From positions 124,001 to 188,000 of the forward strand of contig NZ_NSFT01000005.1 of NCBI RefSeq assembly GCF_002294725.1: a stretch of DNA of 64,000 bases, written 5' to 3'. Each line of letters opens with the position of its first letter. Position 1 is the stretch's first letter. Made by a program: the position numbers and the translations under genes. The notes beneath the pieces were generated by a model that did not search any database, had not been told where the DNA came from, and saw nothing but the letters and a program-made list of their open reading frames with translations. This stretch comes from Mesorhizobium sp. WSM4313 (lineage in GTDB: Bacteria; Pseudomonadota; Alphaproteobacteria; Rhizobiales; Rhizobiaceae). Shown piece after piece: positions 26,073-34,557 of this stretch.

Positions 26073-26655
26073 TCAGGCGGCGAGGCGCGACGGCTCCGCG
26101 GCGACGCCGATATCCTGCAATGCTTCCTTCACCGCGTGGTCGAGCGGGGTGTGCGGGATTTCGCCGATGACCTCCTCCAGCCGCGTCGAGACCAGCCGGT
26201 GCGCTTCGAAGCGCAGATAGGACATCGAGACGATCTCGCGCCACATGGCCACGAACGGGCTGCCGGCGCGCAGCACCTACCAGGGCATGAAGGAGAGCTT
26301 CAGCTTGCGGCCCAGCGCCCTCTCGGCCGCGGCCTTCATATCCAGGTCGGTGACGGCGTGGCCGGGGAAATTGATGGCCTCGTAGAAGCCTGTTTTGTCG
26401 AGGTTCTTCGCCAGGCCGATGAAGCCGACGGCGAAGTCCGGCAGATAGGCCCATTCATGCACGAGGTCGGCCGGGCCAGGCGCGGTGTAGACGCCCTTCT
26501 CCATCTTGGCGACGACGATGAGGTCGAACCAGGAGCCGGAGCCGGTGCCGCCGAAGAAATCGCCCGCGCGCAGGACAATGGTGCGCACGCGGCCGGCTTC
26601 GGCCTCGCCGCATGCGCATCCGCCGCCTGGCGGATTTCCTGCGCGAGGAACTGAA
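26073..26655 (-). pseudogene. Degraded NAD-dependent epimerase (C-terminal remnant)
   Basis: Reading on the minus strand, the C-terminal half of an extended short-chain dehydrogenase/epimerase is recognisable (RTIVLRAGDFFGG, HEWAYLPDFAVG, INFPGHAVT, then WVLRAGSPF-type sequence continued as VLRAGSPFVAMWREI). Three lesions are visible: an in-frame TAG at 26277-26279 after MPW, where a second Trp codon (TGG) would be expected; a frameshift near 26600, since EIRQAADAHA continues in another frame; and loss of the N-terminal Rossmann domain, because the MFS gene ends at 26659. About 172 of some 300 residues remain, so it is not functional. Confidence 0.75.
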
Positions 26656-26658
26656 GCG

Positions 26659-27840
26659 CTATTCGGCTGGGACGGGTTCAGGTGCGAATTCGGCCCGGTG
26701 AGCGAGGCCGGCCATCAAGAGCACGACGACCAGCAGCGCGGACAGCGCAACGAAGATCGGGCCGAAGCTCGAATGCTCGGCGACGAAGCCGATTGCCGAC
26801 GGCGCCACCAATATGCCGGAATAGCCCATGGTGGTGACGACGCTCATGCCGGTGCCGGACGACATGCCTTCCTGATTGCCGCCGGCCGAAAAGATGATCG
26901 GCACCATGTTGGCAATGCCGAAGCCGCAGAAAGCAAAGGCGGTTATGGCAAGGTAAGGCGAGGGCGAGAGGCCGGCGACCAGCATGCCGGCGGCGGCGAC
27001 CAGCGCGGAGCCGCGCAAGGTCGACACCGCGCCGAAGCGGTTGCGCACGCCGTCGCCCAGGAAACGCATCAGCGCCATGACCCCGGAGAAGGCGGCATAG
27101 GCCAGCCCGGCGACCGCGAGATCGGCGCCCAGTTCCTGGTGCAGGAAGAGCGCCGCCCAGTCGAGCACCGCGCCCTCCGAGATCATGGTGAGCAGCGCCA
27201 TCAGCCCGACCAGATAGACGGCCATGTGCCGCGGCAGCGTGAACTTCTGGTGCTCGACCGCCTGCGGCCGGCCCTCGGCGATGAGATAACGAACGGCAAA
27301 CGCAATGACGGCAAAGGCGATCACCGTCACCGCGACGGCATGGGCAAGATAGCCGTAATTCTGGATCGAGTAGCCGCCGAGCGCGCCACCGGCGAAGCCG
27401 CCGAGGCTCCAGAAGCCGTGCGACGACGACATGATCGCGCGCGAAAGCCGCCTTTCCACCACGACGGCATTCGAGTTCATCGCGACATCCATGCCGCCGA
27501 TTGAGCCGCCGAAGACGAGCATGGCAATCGCCGCCAGCGGAACGTTAGGGGCGAGCGCCACGATCAGCAGGCCGAAGCTGCCGCAGACACCGAACCAGCG
27601 CGTCACGCTGCGCGAGCCGTGCCGGGAGATCAGATGGCCGCACCAGGTCATGGCAATGACCGCGCCGACGCCGAACAGGAGGATCAGCAGGCCGAGAGTG
27701 AATCGGGTGATGTCGAGCCGGGTGAGGAACACCGGGATCTGCGGCGCCCAGCTGCCGGTCAAGAAACCATTGGCGACGAAAATACCGGCGACGGCCCAGC
27801 GGCCGCGCGCCGCGGCCTGCATCGTGGTTTGCACGCTCAT
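26659..27840 (-). CDS. MFS transporter (FucP/YbjJ-like)
   Basis: About 393 residues with 12 predicted hydrophobic helices. The loop motif GHLISRHGSR between helices 2 and 3 is the MFS signature, and NSNAVVVERRLSRAIMSSSHGFWSLGG is typical of the YbjJ/FucP-like branch. It is an inner-membrane secondary transporter of unknown substrate. The ATG at 27840 (MSVQTTMQ) was chosen over one at 27861; neither has a strong ribosome-binding site. The gene ends beside the epimerase remnant, suggesting a former operon partly eroded. Confidence 0.82.
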   Translation of the reverse strand: MSVQTTMQAAARGRWAVAGIFVANGFLTGSWAPQIPVFLTRLDITRFTLGLLILLFGVGAVIAMTWCGHLISRHGSRSVTRWFGVCGSFGLLIVALAPNVPLAAIAMLVFGGSIGGMDVAMNSNAVVVERRLSRAIMSSSHGFWSLGGFAGGALGGYSIQNYGYLAHAVAVTVIAFAVIAFAVRYLIAEGRPQAVEHQKFTLPRHMAVYLVGLMALLTMISEGAVLDWAALFLHQELGADLAVAGLAYAAFSGVMALMRFLGDGVRNRFGAVSTLRGSALVAAAGMLVAGLSPSPYLAITAFAFCGFGIANMVPIIFSAGGNQEGMSSGTGMSVVTTMGYSGILVAPSAIGFVAEHSSFGPIFVALSALLVVVLLMAGLAHRAEFAPEPVPAE

Positions 27841-28243
27841 GGTCTCAAATCCGCCATGCAAAGGATTCGCGCGGCAAATTAGATCGATTCAATTTGTAGT
27901 CAAGGACCGCAGTGGGGAAGTGTTTGGACCAAGGGCGCGATCGGGGGTCGGCGTCGTTCGCGACAGGCTGCTGCTTTGACGATTGCTGCGACGCCTCTCC
28001 GTTCGTCATCCACGGGCGGAGCAAGGAGCGAAGCGACGCGCGTAGACCCGAGGATCCATTCCGTGACTTAGGAGCGTTGCAGCGGTGCAGAAGGTCCCCG
28101 AGCGGCGCCGTTGCGATGATATTCTGGACCGCGGCATTCTTCGGCAGGCGTCACGGAATGGATTCCAGGGTCTGCGCGCGTCGCTTCGCTCCTTGCTCCG
28201 CCCTAGAATGACGAAGCCGCAGGGACGAGCCATACAAGGCCGC
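27841..28243. other. Gap holding family A element
   Basis: A 403-base gap between two minus-strand genes. About 28003-28214 is family A copy 3; the 27841-28002 part should hold the MFS promoter but no clear element was identified. Confidence 0.55.
28003..28214. repeat. Palindromic mosaic element, family A copy 3
   Basis: Bounded by TCGTCAT (28003-28009) and ATGACGA (28208-28214). Here the GGAGCAAGGAGCGAAGCGACGCGCG block occurs near the left end and its inverse complement near the right end, so the whole element is a near-perfect long palindrome, with the ATTCCGTGA / TCACGGAAT arms inside. Confidence 0.85.
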
Positions 28244-28552
28244 TCAGTGATCCTTCGGCCGTCGCGCCTCGAATTCCGCCTTCTTGGCTTCCGACGCCTC
28301 GGTTTGGTTGAGCGCCTGCCATTCGGCATAGGGCATGCCGTAGATGATCTCGCGCGCAGCGTCTTTCGACAACGCCACACCCTCGGCCTCGGCGGCTTCG
28401 CGATACCAGTTGGATAGGCAGTTGCGGCAGAAGCCGGCGAGGTTCATCAGGTCGATGTTCTGGACATCGCCGCGCTCGCGCAGATGCGCCACCAGCCGGC
28501 GGAACGCGGCTGCCTCGAAATCGCGTTTCTGGTCGTCGTTGAGCTCGGTCAT
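28244..28552 (-). CDS. DUF1244 domain-containing protein
   Basis: A 102-residue protein carrying the highly conserved DUF1244 block (DVQNIDLMNLAGFCRNCLSNWYREAA), including two Cys in FCRNC. The ATG at 28552 has GGAG upstream (GGCGGAGTTCCCC). It starts 23 bases after the N-formylglutamate amidohydrolase stop and is likely cotranscribed. The FCRNC motif hints at metal or redox binding. Function unknown, widespread in Proteobacteria. Confidence 0.88.
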   Translation of the reverse strand: MTELNDDQKRDFEAAAFRRLVAHLRERGDVQNIDLMNLAGFCRNCLSNWYREAAEAEGVALSKDAAREIIYGMPYAEWQALNQTEASEAKKAEFEARRPKDH

Positions 28553-28575
28553 GGGGAACTCCGCCGTCGGTCTCG

Positions 28576-29373
28576 TCACACAGGTCCGGTGCGCGAGCCG
28601 AACATTTTCACCTGATGAATATCGGGGCGCCGGTCGATGGCGTCAACGATCGGCGCCAAGCGTTCGGCCCAGGCCAAGGCGCCGGCGCGGTCGGCGATCA
28701 GGTCCTGACGGATTTCGATCAGAGCATGTGCGTAGCCGTTGACGATGGCATGGCGGAACATGGTGTCGCCGCGCAGCGCGCCGTCATAGGGTTCGTTGTC
28801 GCCGACGACGAGGGACTTGTCCTCGGCCAGCATGTCGATCAGCGGCCGCGCCACGCGGTCGTCTCGGTCCCACAGGACGCCGACATGCCAGGGGCGGACA
28901 AAACCCTGCATCGCCGGCGTGAAGGAATGCACGGAGAGGATGAACGGCGCCTTGCCCGAAGCATGGGCGACGGAGGCGATCATCGCCCCGACGGCGTCGT
29001 GATAGGGCCGGTAGAAACGGTCGAGCCGCCGCTCGCGCTCCTCCCGGGCAATCGGATAGTTTCCCGGCACCACGGTCCCATCATAGAGCTGGCGGATCAT
29101 GGTTGGGTCGTCCTCGCCCCGGTTGGGGTCGATCAGCAGCCGCGAGAAGCCGGCAAGCACCGCCGGCACGTCAAGCGCAGCGGCGAGCTCGCGCGTCACC
29201 GTCTCGACGCCGATGTCATAGGCGATGTGACGGTCGAATTCGGACGCCGGCAAGCCGAGACTGCCGTATTCGTCGGGGAGATCGCGGCGGGCGTGGTCGG
29301 CGAGAAGCACGACGCCTTTCTTGCGGTCGCCCTCGACTATGTCGAACGGCGTGAAAACTGTGGATCGGGTCAT
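28576..29373 (-). CDS. N-formylglutamate amidohydrolase family protein
   Basis: A 265-residue protein of the FGase (HutG2-like) family, with VVLLADHARRDLP, DIGVETVTRELAAAL, RLLIDPNRGEDDPT and FILSVHSFTP motifs, where the His/Asp/Glu residues of the metal site lie. It would hydrolyse N-formyl-L-glutamate to formate and glutamate, the last step of one histidine-degradation route, but no other hut genes are here, so another amide substrate is possible. The start at 29373 gives the family's usual N-terminus; the frame is open 75 codons further upstream. Confidence 0.85.
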   Translation of the reverse strand: MTRSTVFTPFDIVEGDRKKGVVLLADHARRDLPDEYGSLGLPASEFDRHIAYDIGVETVTRELAAALDVPAVLAGFSRLLIDPNRGEDDPTMIRQLYDGTVVPGNYPIAREERERRLDRFYRPYHDAVGAMIASVAHASGKAPFILSVHSFTPAMQGFVRPWHVGVLWDRDDRVARPLIDMLAEDKSLVVGDNEPYDGALRGDTMFRHAIVNGYAHALIEIRQDLIADRAGALAWAERLAPIVDAIDRRPDIHQVKMFGSRTGPV

Positions 29374-29579
29374 CGGCTGAAAAGGGGATGGCGGCTGCGA
29401 TGTGCTATCGTCATTCCACGAAGAGGACGCCGGCGCAATGCCGTTGTTTGGCCAAGGTTTCCGCAAAAAATCCCCGACCGAGGGGAGAATTTGCGCGACG
29501 GGCCCTTCTAAATCGATTGGAATTGAACAAAACGGCGCGTTGACATGCGCCCGGAGTTTGCTGAAAAGGGCTTCGAGAG

Positions 29580-30098
29580 ATGCAAATGTGGTTCGCAAGG
29601 GGATCTGCTATGGGTTTTGCCGGTCGGTTGCGCAAGCGCCTGGCCGTGCCGTTGCTGATCGTCGGCGCGGGTTTTTTTGCGATAGCCGCGACCTCGCCGG
29701 CCCGGGCCGACTTCCGCGTTTGCAACGCGACGCAAAATCTGGTGGGCGTCGGCATCGGCTATCGCGCCAAGGCCGGCTGGATCACCGAGGGCTGGTGGCA
29801 CATCGAAGGATCGACCTGCAAGACGCTGATCGAGGGTCCGCTGTCATCAAGGTTTTACTATCTTTATGCAGAAGACGCCGAACGTGGCGGGCGCTGGGAC
29901 GGCCCGATCAACATGTGCGTCGCCGAAAAAGAGTTCAAGATAGCCGGCGTGAATGATTGCGTCGCCCGGGGCTTCCAACGCGCCGGATTTCAGGAATATG
30001 ACACGGGCGAGCAGGCCAGCTGGATGGTCCAGCTGACCGACGAGCCCGCAACGGGAGGCGCGCCAGCGACCCCCGCTCCGGGAACAAACAGTCAATGA
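29580..30098 (+). CDS. DUF1036 secreted protein
   Basis: Up to 172 residues. After a basic start (RLRKRL), a hydrophobic segment and an ARA cleavage site form a signal peptide; the mature part is DUF1036 (FRVCNATQNLVGVGIGYRAKAGWITEGWWHIEGSTC...FYYLYAEDA), with conserved Cys residues. The C-terminus is Pro/Thr-rich. An internal ATG at 29610 with GGGGATC upstream is an alternative start and better frames the signal peptide. The stop overlaps the pyruvate kinase start (ATGA), so the two are translationally coupled; the biological reason is unclear. Confidence 0.83.
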   Translation: MQMWFARGSAMGFAGRLRKRLAVPLLIVGAGFFAIAATSPARADFRVCNATQNLVGVGIGYRAKAGWITEGWWHIEGSTCKTLIEGPLSSRFYYLYAEDAERGGRWDGPINMCVAEKEFKIAGVNDCVARGFQRAGFQEYDTGEQASWMVQLTDEPATGGAPATPAPGTNSQ

Positions 30099-31522
30099 GA
30101 CGTAGCCGCAAGGTCAAGATCCTCGCCACCATCGGTCCGGCTTCCTCCTCCGAGGAGATGCTGAGAAAGCTCTTCGAAGCGGGCGCAGATGTCTTCCGCA
30201 TCAATATGAGCCATACCGACCACGAGCTGATGCGCACGCTGGTCGGCCGCATCCGCGCCGTCGAGGCGGCCGTCGGCCGACCGATCGGCATCCTGGCCGA
30301 CCTGCAGGGCCCGAAGCTCAGGGTCGGCAAGTTCGCCAACGTCAAGGAAGCGCTGGCTGTCGGCCAGACTTTCACGCTCGACGACAATCCCGAAGCCGGC
30401 ACGTCGAAGCGGGTATATCTGCCGCATCCCGAAATCCTGAGTTCGGTCGAGGCCGGTCACCGTCTTTTGATCGACGACGGCAAGCTGGAGCTGAAGGCGC
30501 TGAAGAGCGACGGCAAATCGATCACCTGCACGGTCGTCGCCGGCTCGGGCATTTCCGACAAGAAGGGCGTCAGCCTGCCCGACACCGACCTGCCGGTCGG
30601 CGCGCTGACCGAGAAGGACCGTGCCGATCTCGACGCGGTTCTTGCCACCGGCGTCGACTGGGTGGCGCTGTCCTTCGTGCAGCGGCCGGAGGACCTGGCG
30701 GAGGCCCGCAAGATCGCGCGCGGCCGCGCGCTGATCATGGCCAAGATCGAGAAGCCGCAGGCGGTGGCCCGACTTCCTGAGATCATCGAGCTCTCCGACG
30801 CGCTGATGGTCGCCCGCGGCGATCTCGGCGTCGAGATGCCGCTGGAAGCCGTGCCCGGCATCCAGAAGCAGATCACGCGCGCGGCGCGCCGCGCCGGCAA
30901 GCCGGTGGTGATCGCCACGCAGATGCTGGAATCGATGATCACAGCGCCCGTGCCGACCCGCGCCGAGGTCTCCGACGTGTCGATCGCCGTCTTCGAAGGC
31001 GCGGACGCGATCATGCTTTCGGCCGAATCCGCGGCCGGCGCCTATCCGGTCGAGGCGGTCGCCATGATGAACCGCATTGCCACCAAGGTCGAAACCGACC
31101 CGACCTATGCCGGCATCATCAATGCGCAGCGCTCGGAGCCGGAAGCCACCGGCGCAGACGCCATCTCGCTGGCCGCGCGCGAGATCGCCGAGACGCTGAA
31201 ACTGTCGGCGATCATCTCCTACACCGCGTCGGGCACCACCGGTCTGCGCGCCGCGCGCGAGCGCCCGCAGGTGCCGATCGTGGCGTTGTCGCCGATCGTC
31301 AACACGGCGCGCCGGCTGTCGCTTTTGTGGGGCACGCATTGCGTCGTCTCGCCGGACGCGACCGACCTCGACGACATGGTCGACCGGGCCTGCCGCATCG
31401 CGCTGGAGGAAGGCTTCGGCAAGCCGGGCGACCGCGTCATCATCACGGCCGGCGTGCCGCTGCGGACGCCGGGCTCGACCAACATGCTGCGGATTGCCTA
31501 TGTGGGGTCGGAGACTCACTAG
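30095..31522 (+). CDS. pyk: Pyruvate kinase
   Basis: A 475-residue glycolytic enzyme that converts phosphoenolpyruvate and ADP to pyruvate and ATP. It begins with KILATIGPAS, and shows INMSHT, ADLQGPKLRVG, IMAKIEKPQA (catalytic Lys), VARGDLGVEMP and MLESMI...AEVSDV, followed by the C-terminal allosteric domain (ISYTASGTTGLRAA). All catalytic positions appear intact. It overlaps the DUF1036 gene by four bases. A short palindromic element begins right at the stop codon. Confidence 0.97.
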   Translation: MRRSRKVKILATIGPASSSEEMLRKLFEAGADVFRINMSHTDHELMRTLVGRIRAVEAAVGRPIGILADLQGPKLRVGKFANVKEALAVGQTFTLDDNPEAGTSKRVYLPHPEILSSVEAGHRLLIDDGKLELKALKSDGKSITCTVVAGSGISDKKGVSLPDTDLPVGALTEKDRADLDAVLATGVDWVALSFVQRPEDLAEARKIARGRALIMAKIEKPQAVARLPEIIELSDALMVARGDLGVEMPLEAVPGIQKQITRAARRAGKPVVIATQMLESMITAPVPTRAEVSDVSIAVFEGADAIMLSAESAAGAYPVEAVAMMNRIATKVETDPTYAGIINAQRSEPEATGADAISLAAREIAETLKLSAIISYTASGTTGLRAARERPQVPIVALSPIVNTARRLSLLWGTHCVVSPDATDLDDMVDRACRIALEEGFGKPGDRVIITAGVPLRTPGSTNMLRIAYVGSETH

Positions 31523-31575
31523 AGCGTAGTCGATATTCGGGTGAGGCCGGCCTGACCCGAATCTCAACACGCCCT
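31520..31575. repeat. Palindromic element, family B short form
   Basis: AGTCGATATTCGGGT and ACCCGAATCTCAACA arms joined directly by GAGGCCGGCCTG, an internally deleted version of the longer elements at 34337 and 55947. It starts at the pyruvate kinase stop codon (TAG, 31520-31522). Confidence 0.75.
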
Positions 31576-31595
31576 TGGCGCTTGAACCTCCGAGT

Positions 31596-32657
31596 TCAGC
31601 CCGGCGCGAGTTCTGCGTCTGGCACCCGGAGCTCAGGACATCTACCGGCACCTTGCGCATCGCCGGCGATCCGGCCTTCCACGGTTTTCGCCAGCACGTG
31701 GAGATCGACCGGCGCGCCGGCCACTTTCGCAATGGCACCGACCACGAGGTCGGGCGCGATCCAGTCCGGCTTGTGGCCGAGATTGTGGATCCAGACCAGT
31801 TCGGCGCCGGGAACGTCGCGTTCCAGGCCGACGGAATGGATCGTGGCGTAGACCACCTTGTCGCGATCGCCCGAGATGACGACCGTCGGCGCCTTGATTG
31901 CGCGATAGCCAGGCGAGGCGGCGCGAACATAGTCGTAGAGCTGGGCGACATCGCGGGCGTTGGCGCGGAAGGCGGACGGCCGCAGCACCAGCGGGATCGA
32001 GGCATTGTCGACGTAGGAGTCCGGCACAGCGTTCGGCGAGAAGACGCAAGACGTCGCGCCGCCGATCTGCAGCATGCCGGCCGGATAGGCGAGCGTTTCG
32101 GAAAACAGCCAGCCGATCGCCGGCGTGGCCGTGAGCTTGTAGTACCAGGCGGTCGCGCCGCCCGGCCAGGGATGCGTGGCGGGCGAAAGGAAGACGAGGC
32201 CAAGCGTTTTTTCCGGATGCTGACGGGCGAAGGCCGTGGTGATCGCGCCGCCGAAGGAATGGGCGACGATGACTGCGTCGCGGATTCCCAGCCGGTCCAT
32301 CAGCGCGGCAATGGTATCCGCCTGCTTCGCCAACGTCTCATTGTCTCCGCGCTCCGACCAGCCGAGCCCCGGGCGGTCCAGGAACAGCATTTCGGCGCGA
32401 CCCTCGAGGAGGGGCTTCAGCGGCAGCATCTGGTCCTTGAGATTGGCGCTGGCGCCATGGATGAAGACGACCGGCGGCAGGTCGGCGCCGGCGGGCGCCG
32501 GGATATGGACGTAATGGATGCGCGCGCCATCGATCTCGGCGAAGGCGCCGATAGGCGGGCTGCGCCGCTCGACCAGCCAGACGCCGGCGCGGGTGACGCC
32601 GGCGAAGGCAAAGAGGAGAGCAACGAGGAAGAGGAGGGCGGCGCAGATGAGATTCAT
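31596..32657 (-). CDS. Alpha/beta hydrolase, membrane-anchored
   Basis: A 353-residue hydrolase. An N-terminal transmembrane helix (residues 4-22) anchors it. The fold shows [11 protein letters not shown] (oxyanion), VAHSFGGA (nucleophile Ser), GDRDKVV (Asp) and HNLGHKP (His). It is a Ser hydrolase of unknown substrate facing the periplasm if the helix is an uncleaved anchor. The ATG at 32657 lacks an obvious ribosome-binding site: a heptanucleotide array lies immediately upstream, and the frame stays open through it. Expression may depend on readthrough from the TPR gene. Confidence 0.82.
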   Translation of the reverse strand: MNLICAALLFLVALLFAFAGVTRAGVWLVERRSPPIGAFAEIDGARIHYVHIPAPAGADLPPVVFIHGASANLKDQMLPLKPLLEGRAEMLFLDRPGLGWSERGDNETLAKQADTIAALMDRLGIRDAVIVAHSFGGAITTAFARQHPEKTLGLVFLSPATHPWPGGATAWYYKLTATPAIGWLFSETLAYPAGMLQIGGATSCVFSPNAVPDSYVDNASIPLVLRPSAFRANARDVAQLYDYVRAASPGYRAIKAPTVVISGDRDKVVYATIHSVGLERDVPGAELVWIHNLGHKPDWIAPDLVVGAIAKVAGAPVDLHVLAKTVEGRIAGDAQGAGRCPELRVPDAELAPG

Positions 32658-32659
32658 GA

Positions 32660-32797
<138 letters not shown>

Positions 32798-32800
<3 letters not shown>

Positions 32801-33418
32801 AATCCCCTCGCCGGCGAGCTCTTCCGAGAGCGTCGAGACCTGGTTCTGGGCGCTGCGCATCATCGGGTAGATCGCCAGCACCTTTTGCCAAGCCTCCAGC
32901 GCCGACTGCTTGTGGCCGGTTTCGGCCATGATCTGAGCGAGGCCCGAAAGCGCGCCGAAATGGCGCGGCTCGAGCTGCAAGGTGCGGTCGATGTCGGCCA
33001 TCGACTTCCCGTAATTCTTCATCATGAAATGGACGGTGGCGCGGCGGTTCCAGCCTTCGGCATAGTCGGGCTGCAAGGTCACGACCTGGTCGAGGAAGTC
33101 GAGGGCGACGTCGAATTTCTGGTCTTCCGTCGCCTTTTGCGCCCATTGCATCATCAGGTCGATCGAGGCACTGCCCGACTGGTTCCACTCGTTCCAGATG
33201 CGGCCGGCGATGCGCTCGGCGGCCTTTTCATTGCGCTCGCGCTTCAACTCAGCGAAGAGCTGGTCGAGGCGGCCCTGCCTGGTCGGAGCGGCGGGCGGCG
33301 GTGTTGTGGCGGGCGGCGAGGCATCTGGCGGCAGCGCGCCGGGCACCGTTTCTGCCCCTGCAGGCAAAACTGTGCCGGAGAGCAAAAGGGCGGCGAGAAA
33401 TGCAAAACGAATCCGCAT
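32798..33418 (-). CDS. Tetratricopeptide-repeat periplasmic protein
   Basis: A 206-residue protein: a signal peptide (residues 1-22, ending AGA), a Pro/Thr/Ala-rich linker (to about 48), then helical TPR repeats ([58 protein letters not shown]). TPRs mediate protein contacts; no enzymatic domain is present. It is upstream of the alpha/beta hydrolase gene on the same strand. Partner unknown. Confidence 0.85.
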
Positions 33419-33546
33419 CGCCGGAATCTAGTCCCGGACGGCGGATCGTCAAAGCGATTTTAGCGTGAGAGCGCCGGCGAACCGGCAATCGACACCAGCG
33501 CGGCGAGGACGCCGCGCAGCAAGCGACAGCAAGCTGCGCTCAAGCC

Positions 33547-33672
33547 TCAGCCCTGGCGCGCCTTGTAGCGCGGAGCGGTCTTGTTGATGATGTAGATGCG
33601 TCCCTTGCGGCGAACCAGCCGGTTGTCGCGGTGACGCGCCTTGAGCGCCTTGAGCGAATTCTTGATCTTCAT
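33547..33672 (-). CDS. rpmJ: Ribosomal protein L36, zinc-independent type
   Basis: A 41-residue protein [18 protein letters not shown]... ending YKARQG. It has the L36 pattern but no cysteines, so it is the YkgO-like C-minus form that does not bind zinc. It is part of the 50S subunit. The longer open frame upstream (to 34023) is spurious. Two strong hairpins lie in its leader. It stands alone, not in a ribosomal-protein operon. Confidence 0.95.
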   Translation of the reverse strand: MKIKNSLKALKARHRDNRLVRRKGRIYIINKTAPRYKARQG

Positions 33673-33692
33673 GGTCTTGCCTGTTCGGTCAG

Positions 33693-33743
33693 GGCCCGTC
33701 CCGGGCCGAATTTTAAAAGGCGCGCCCGGAAAAAGCGCGCCTT
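33693..33743 (-). promoter_or_regulatory. Two hairpins in the rpmJ leader
   Basis: GGCCCG-TCC-CGGGCC (33693-33707) and AAGGCGCGC/GCGCGCCTT (33717-33725 with 33735-33743) lie 21-71 bases upstream of the rpmJ start. Both are perfect. They may form a leader structure for translational or attenuation control; the second lacks a following U-tract on the minus strand. Confidence 0.4.
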
Positions 33744-33916
33744 GGAACTTGCGTGGCTCATAAACGAGGTGCCTTGCCCGTGTCAACCACGTGTGCGCGC
33801 CCCGAATGCCACAAGTGGGCCGGCAGATCAAATATTCGCCATCCGGCAGCACGGCATTGCGCGACTCAAGGGCGGCTGGGATGGTGCGGTCTCGCCGAAA
33901 CGACCGGAGATTGCAC

Positions 33917-34339
33917 ATGCGCCGCCTGCTTTTGCCTGCCTGTCTTGCCTTGCTCGCGACGGCCCCGGCAGCTTTTGCCGAGGACTGCGACCGCAATGAC
34001 GACAGCCAGTCGATGCTGAACATTTGCGCCGATGCCGACTACCAGGCGGCCGATGCCAAGCTCAACGCTGCCTACAAGAACATCATCGGCAGCAACGATC
34101 AGGCCTCGAACAAGCTGCTGCAGACGGCGCAACGCGCCTGGATCGCATTCCGCGACGCCGAATGCGCCTATTCGACTGCCGACAGCGAGGGCGGATCCAT
34201 CCATCCGATGGAGGTTTCGCAGTGCCTGACGACGCTGACCAATGATCGCATCAAGCAGTTGACCTCCGACGCCAACTGCAAGCTGAGCGATCCGAGTTGC
34301 GCGGGCTCAGAGGGGGACGACGACCAGGACATGCAGTAG
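33917..34339 (+). CDS. DUF1311 (LprI-type) secreted protein
   Basis: A 140-residue protein with a signal peptide (residues 1-21, ending AFA) and a DUF1311 domain containing conserved Cys ([52 protein letters not shown]). Some members (LprI) inhibit lysozyme, a possible but unproven role. The start was taken at 33917, where GGAGATT precedes it and the signal peptide begins. The acidic tail ends at a TAG that is the first triplet of a family B repeat. Confidence 0.87.
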   Translation: MRRLLLPACLALLATAPAAFAEDCDRNDDSQSMLNICADADYQAADAKLNAAYKNIIGSNDQASNKLLQTAQRAWIAFRDAECAYSTADSEGGSIHPMEVSQCLTTLTNDRIKQLTSDANCKLSDPSCAGSEGDDDQDMQ

Positions 34340-34547
34340 GGTGTGCTGATATTCAGGTGATGCCAGCCTGCAAATGATGGTTTCCTGCGCTCCGGTGCTC
34401 ACGGACCCGAATGTCCGCTCCGCTCCGGCCTTCGCCGGCCGAAGCACTCATAATTGTCTTCGCCCGATGAAGGCTACGGCCGGCGTAGGCCGGTTCTCGA
34501 AAGCCACCATTTTCGGCTTGGCCTGACCTGAATCTCAACACACCCTA
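34337..34547. repeat. Palindromic element, family B copy 1
   Basis: Left end TAGGGTGTGCTGATATTCAGGT (34337-34358) and right end (34526-34547) are inverse complements at 20 of 22 positions. Interior blocks GGTGCTCACGGAC and GTCCGCTCCGCTCCGG are shared with the copies at 55947 and 63437. The left TAG is the stop codon of the DUF1311 gene. Confidence 0.85.
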
Positions 34548-34557
34548 GGGCGCGGGC

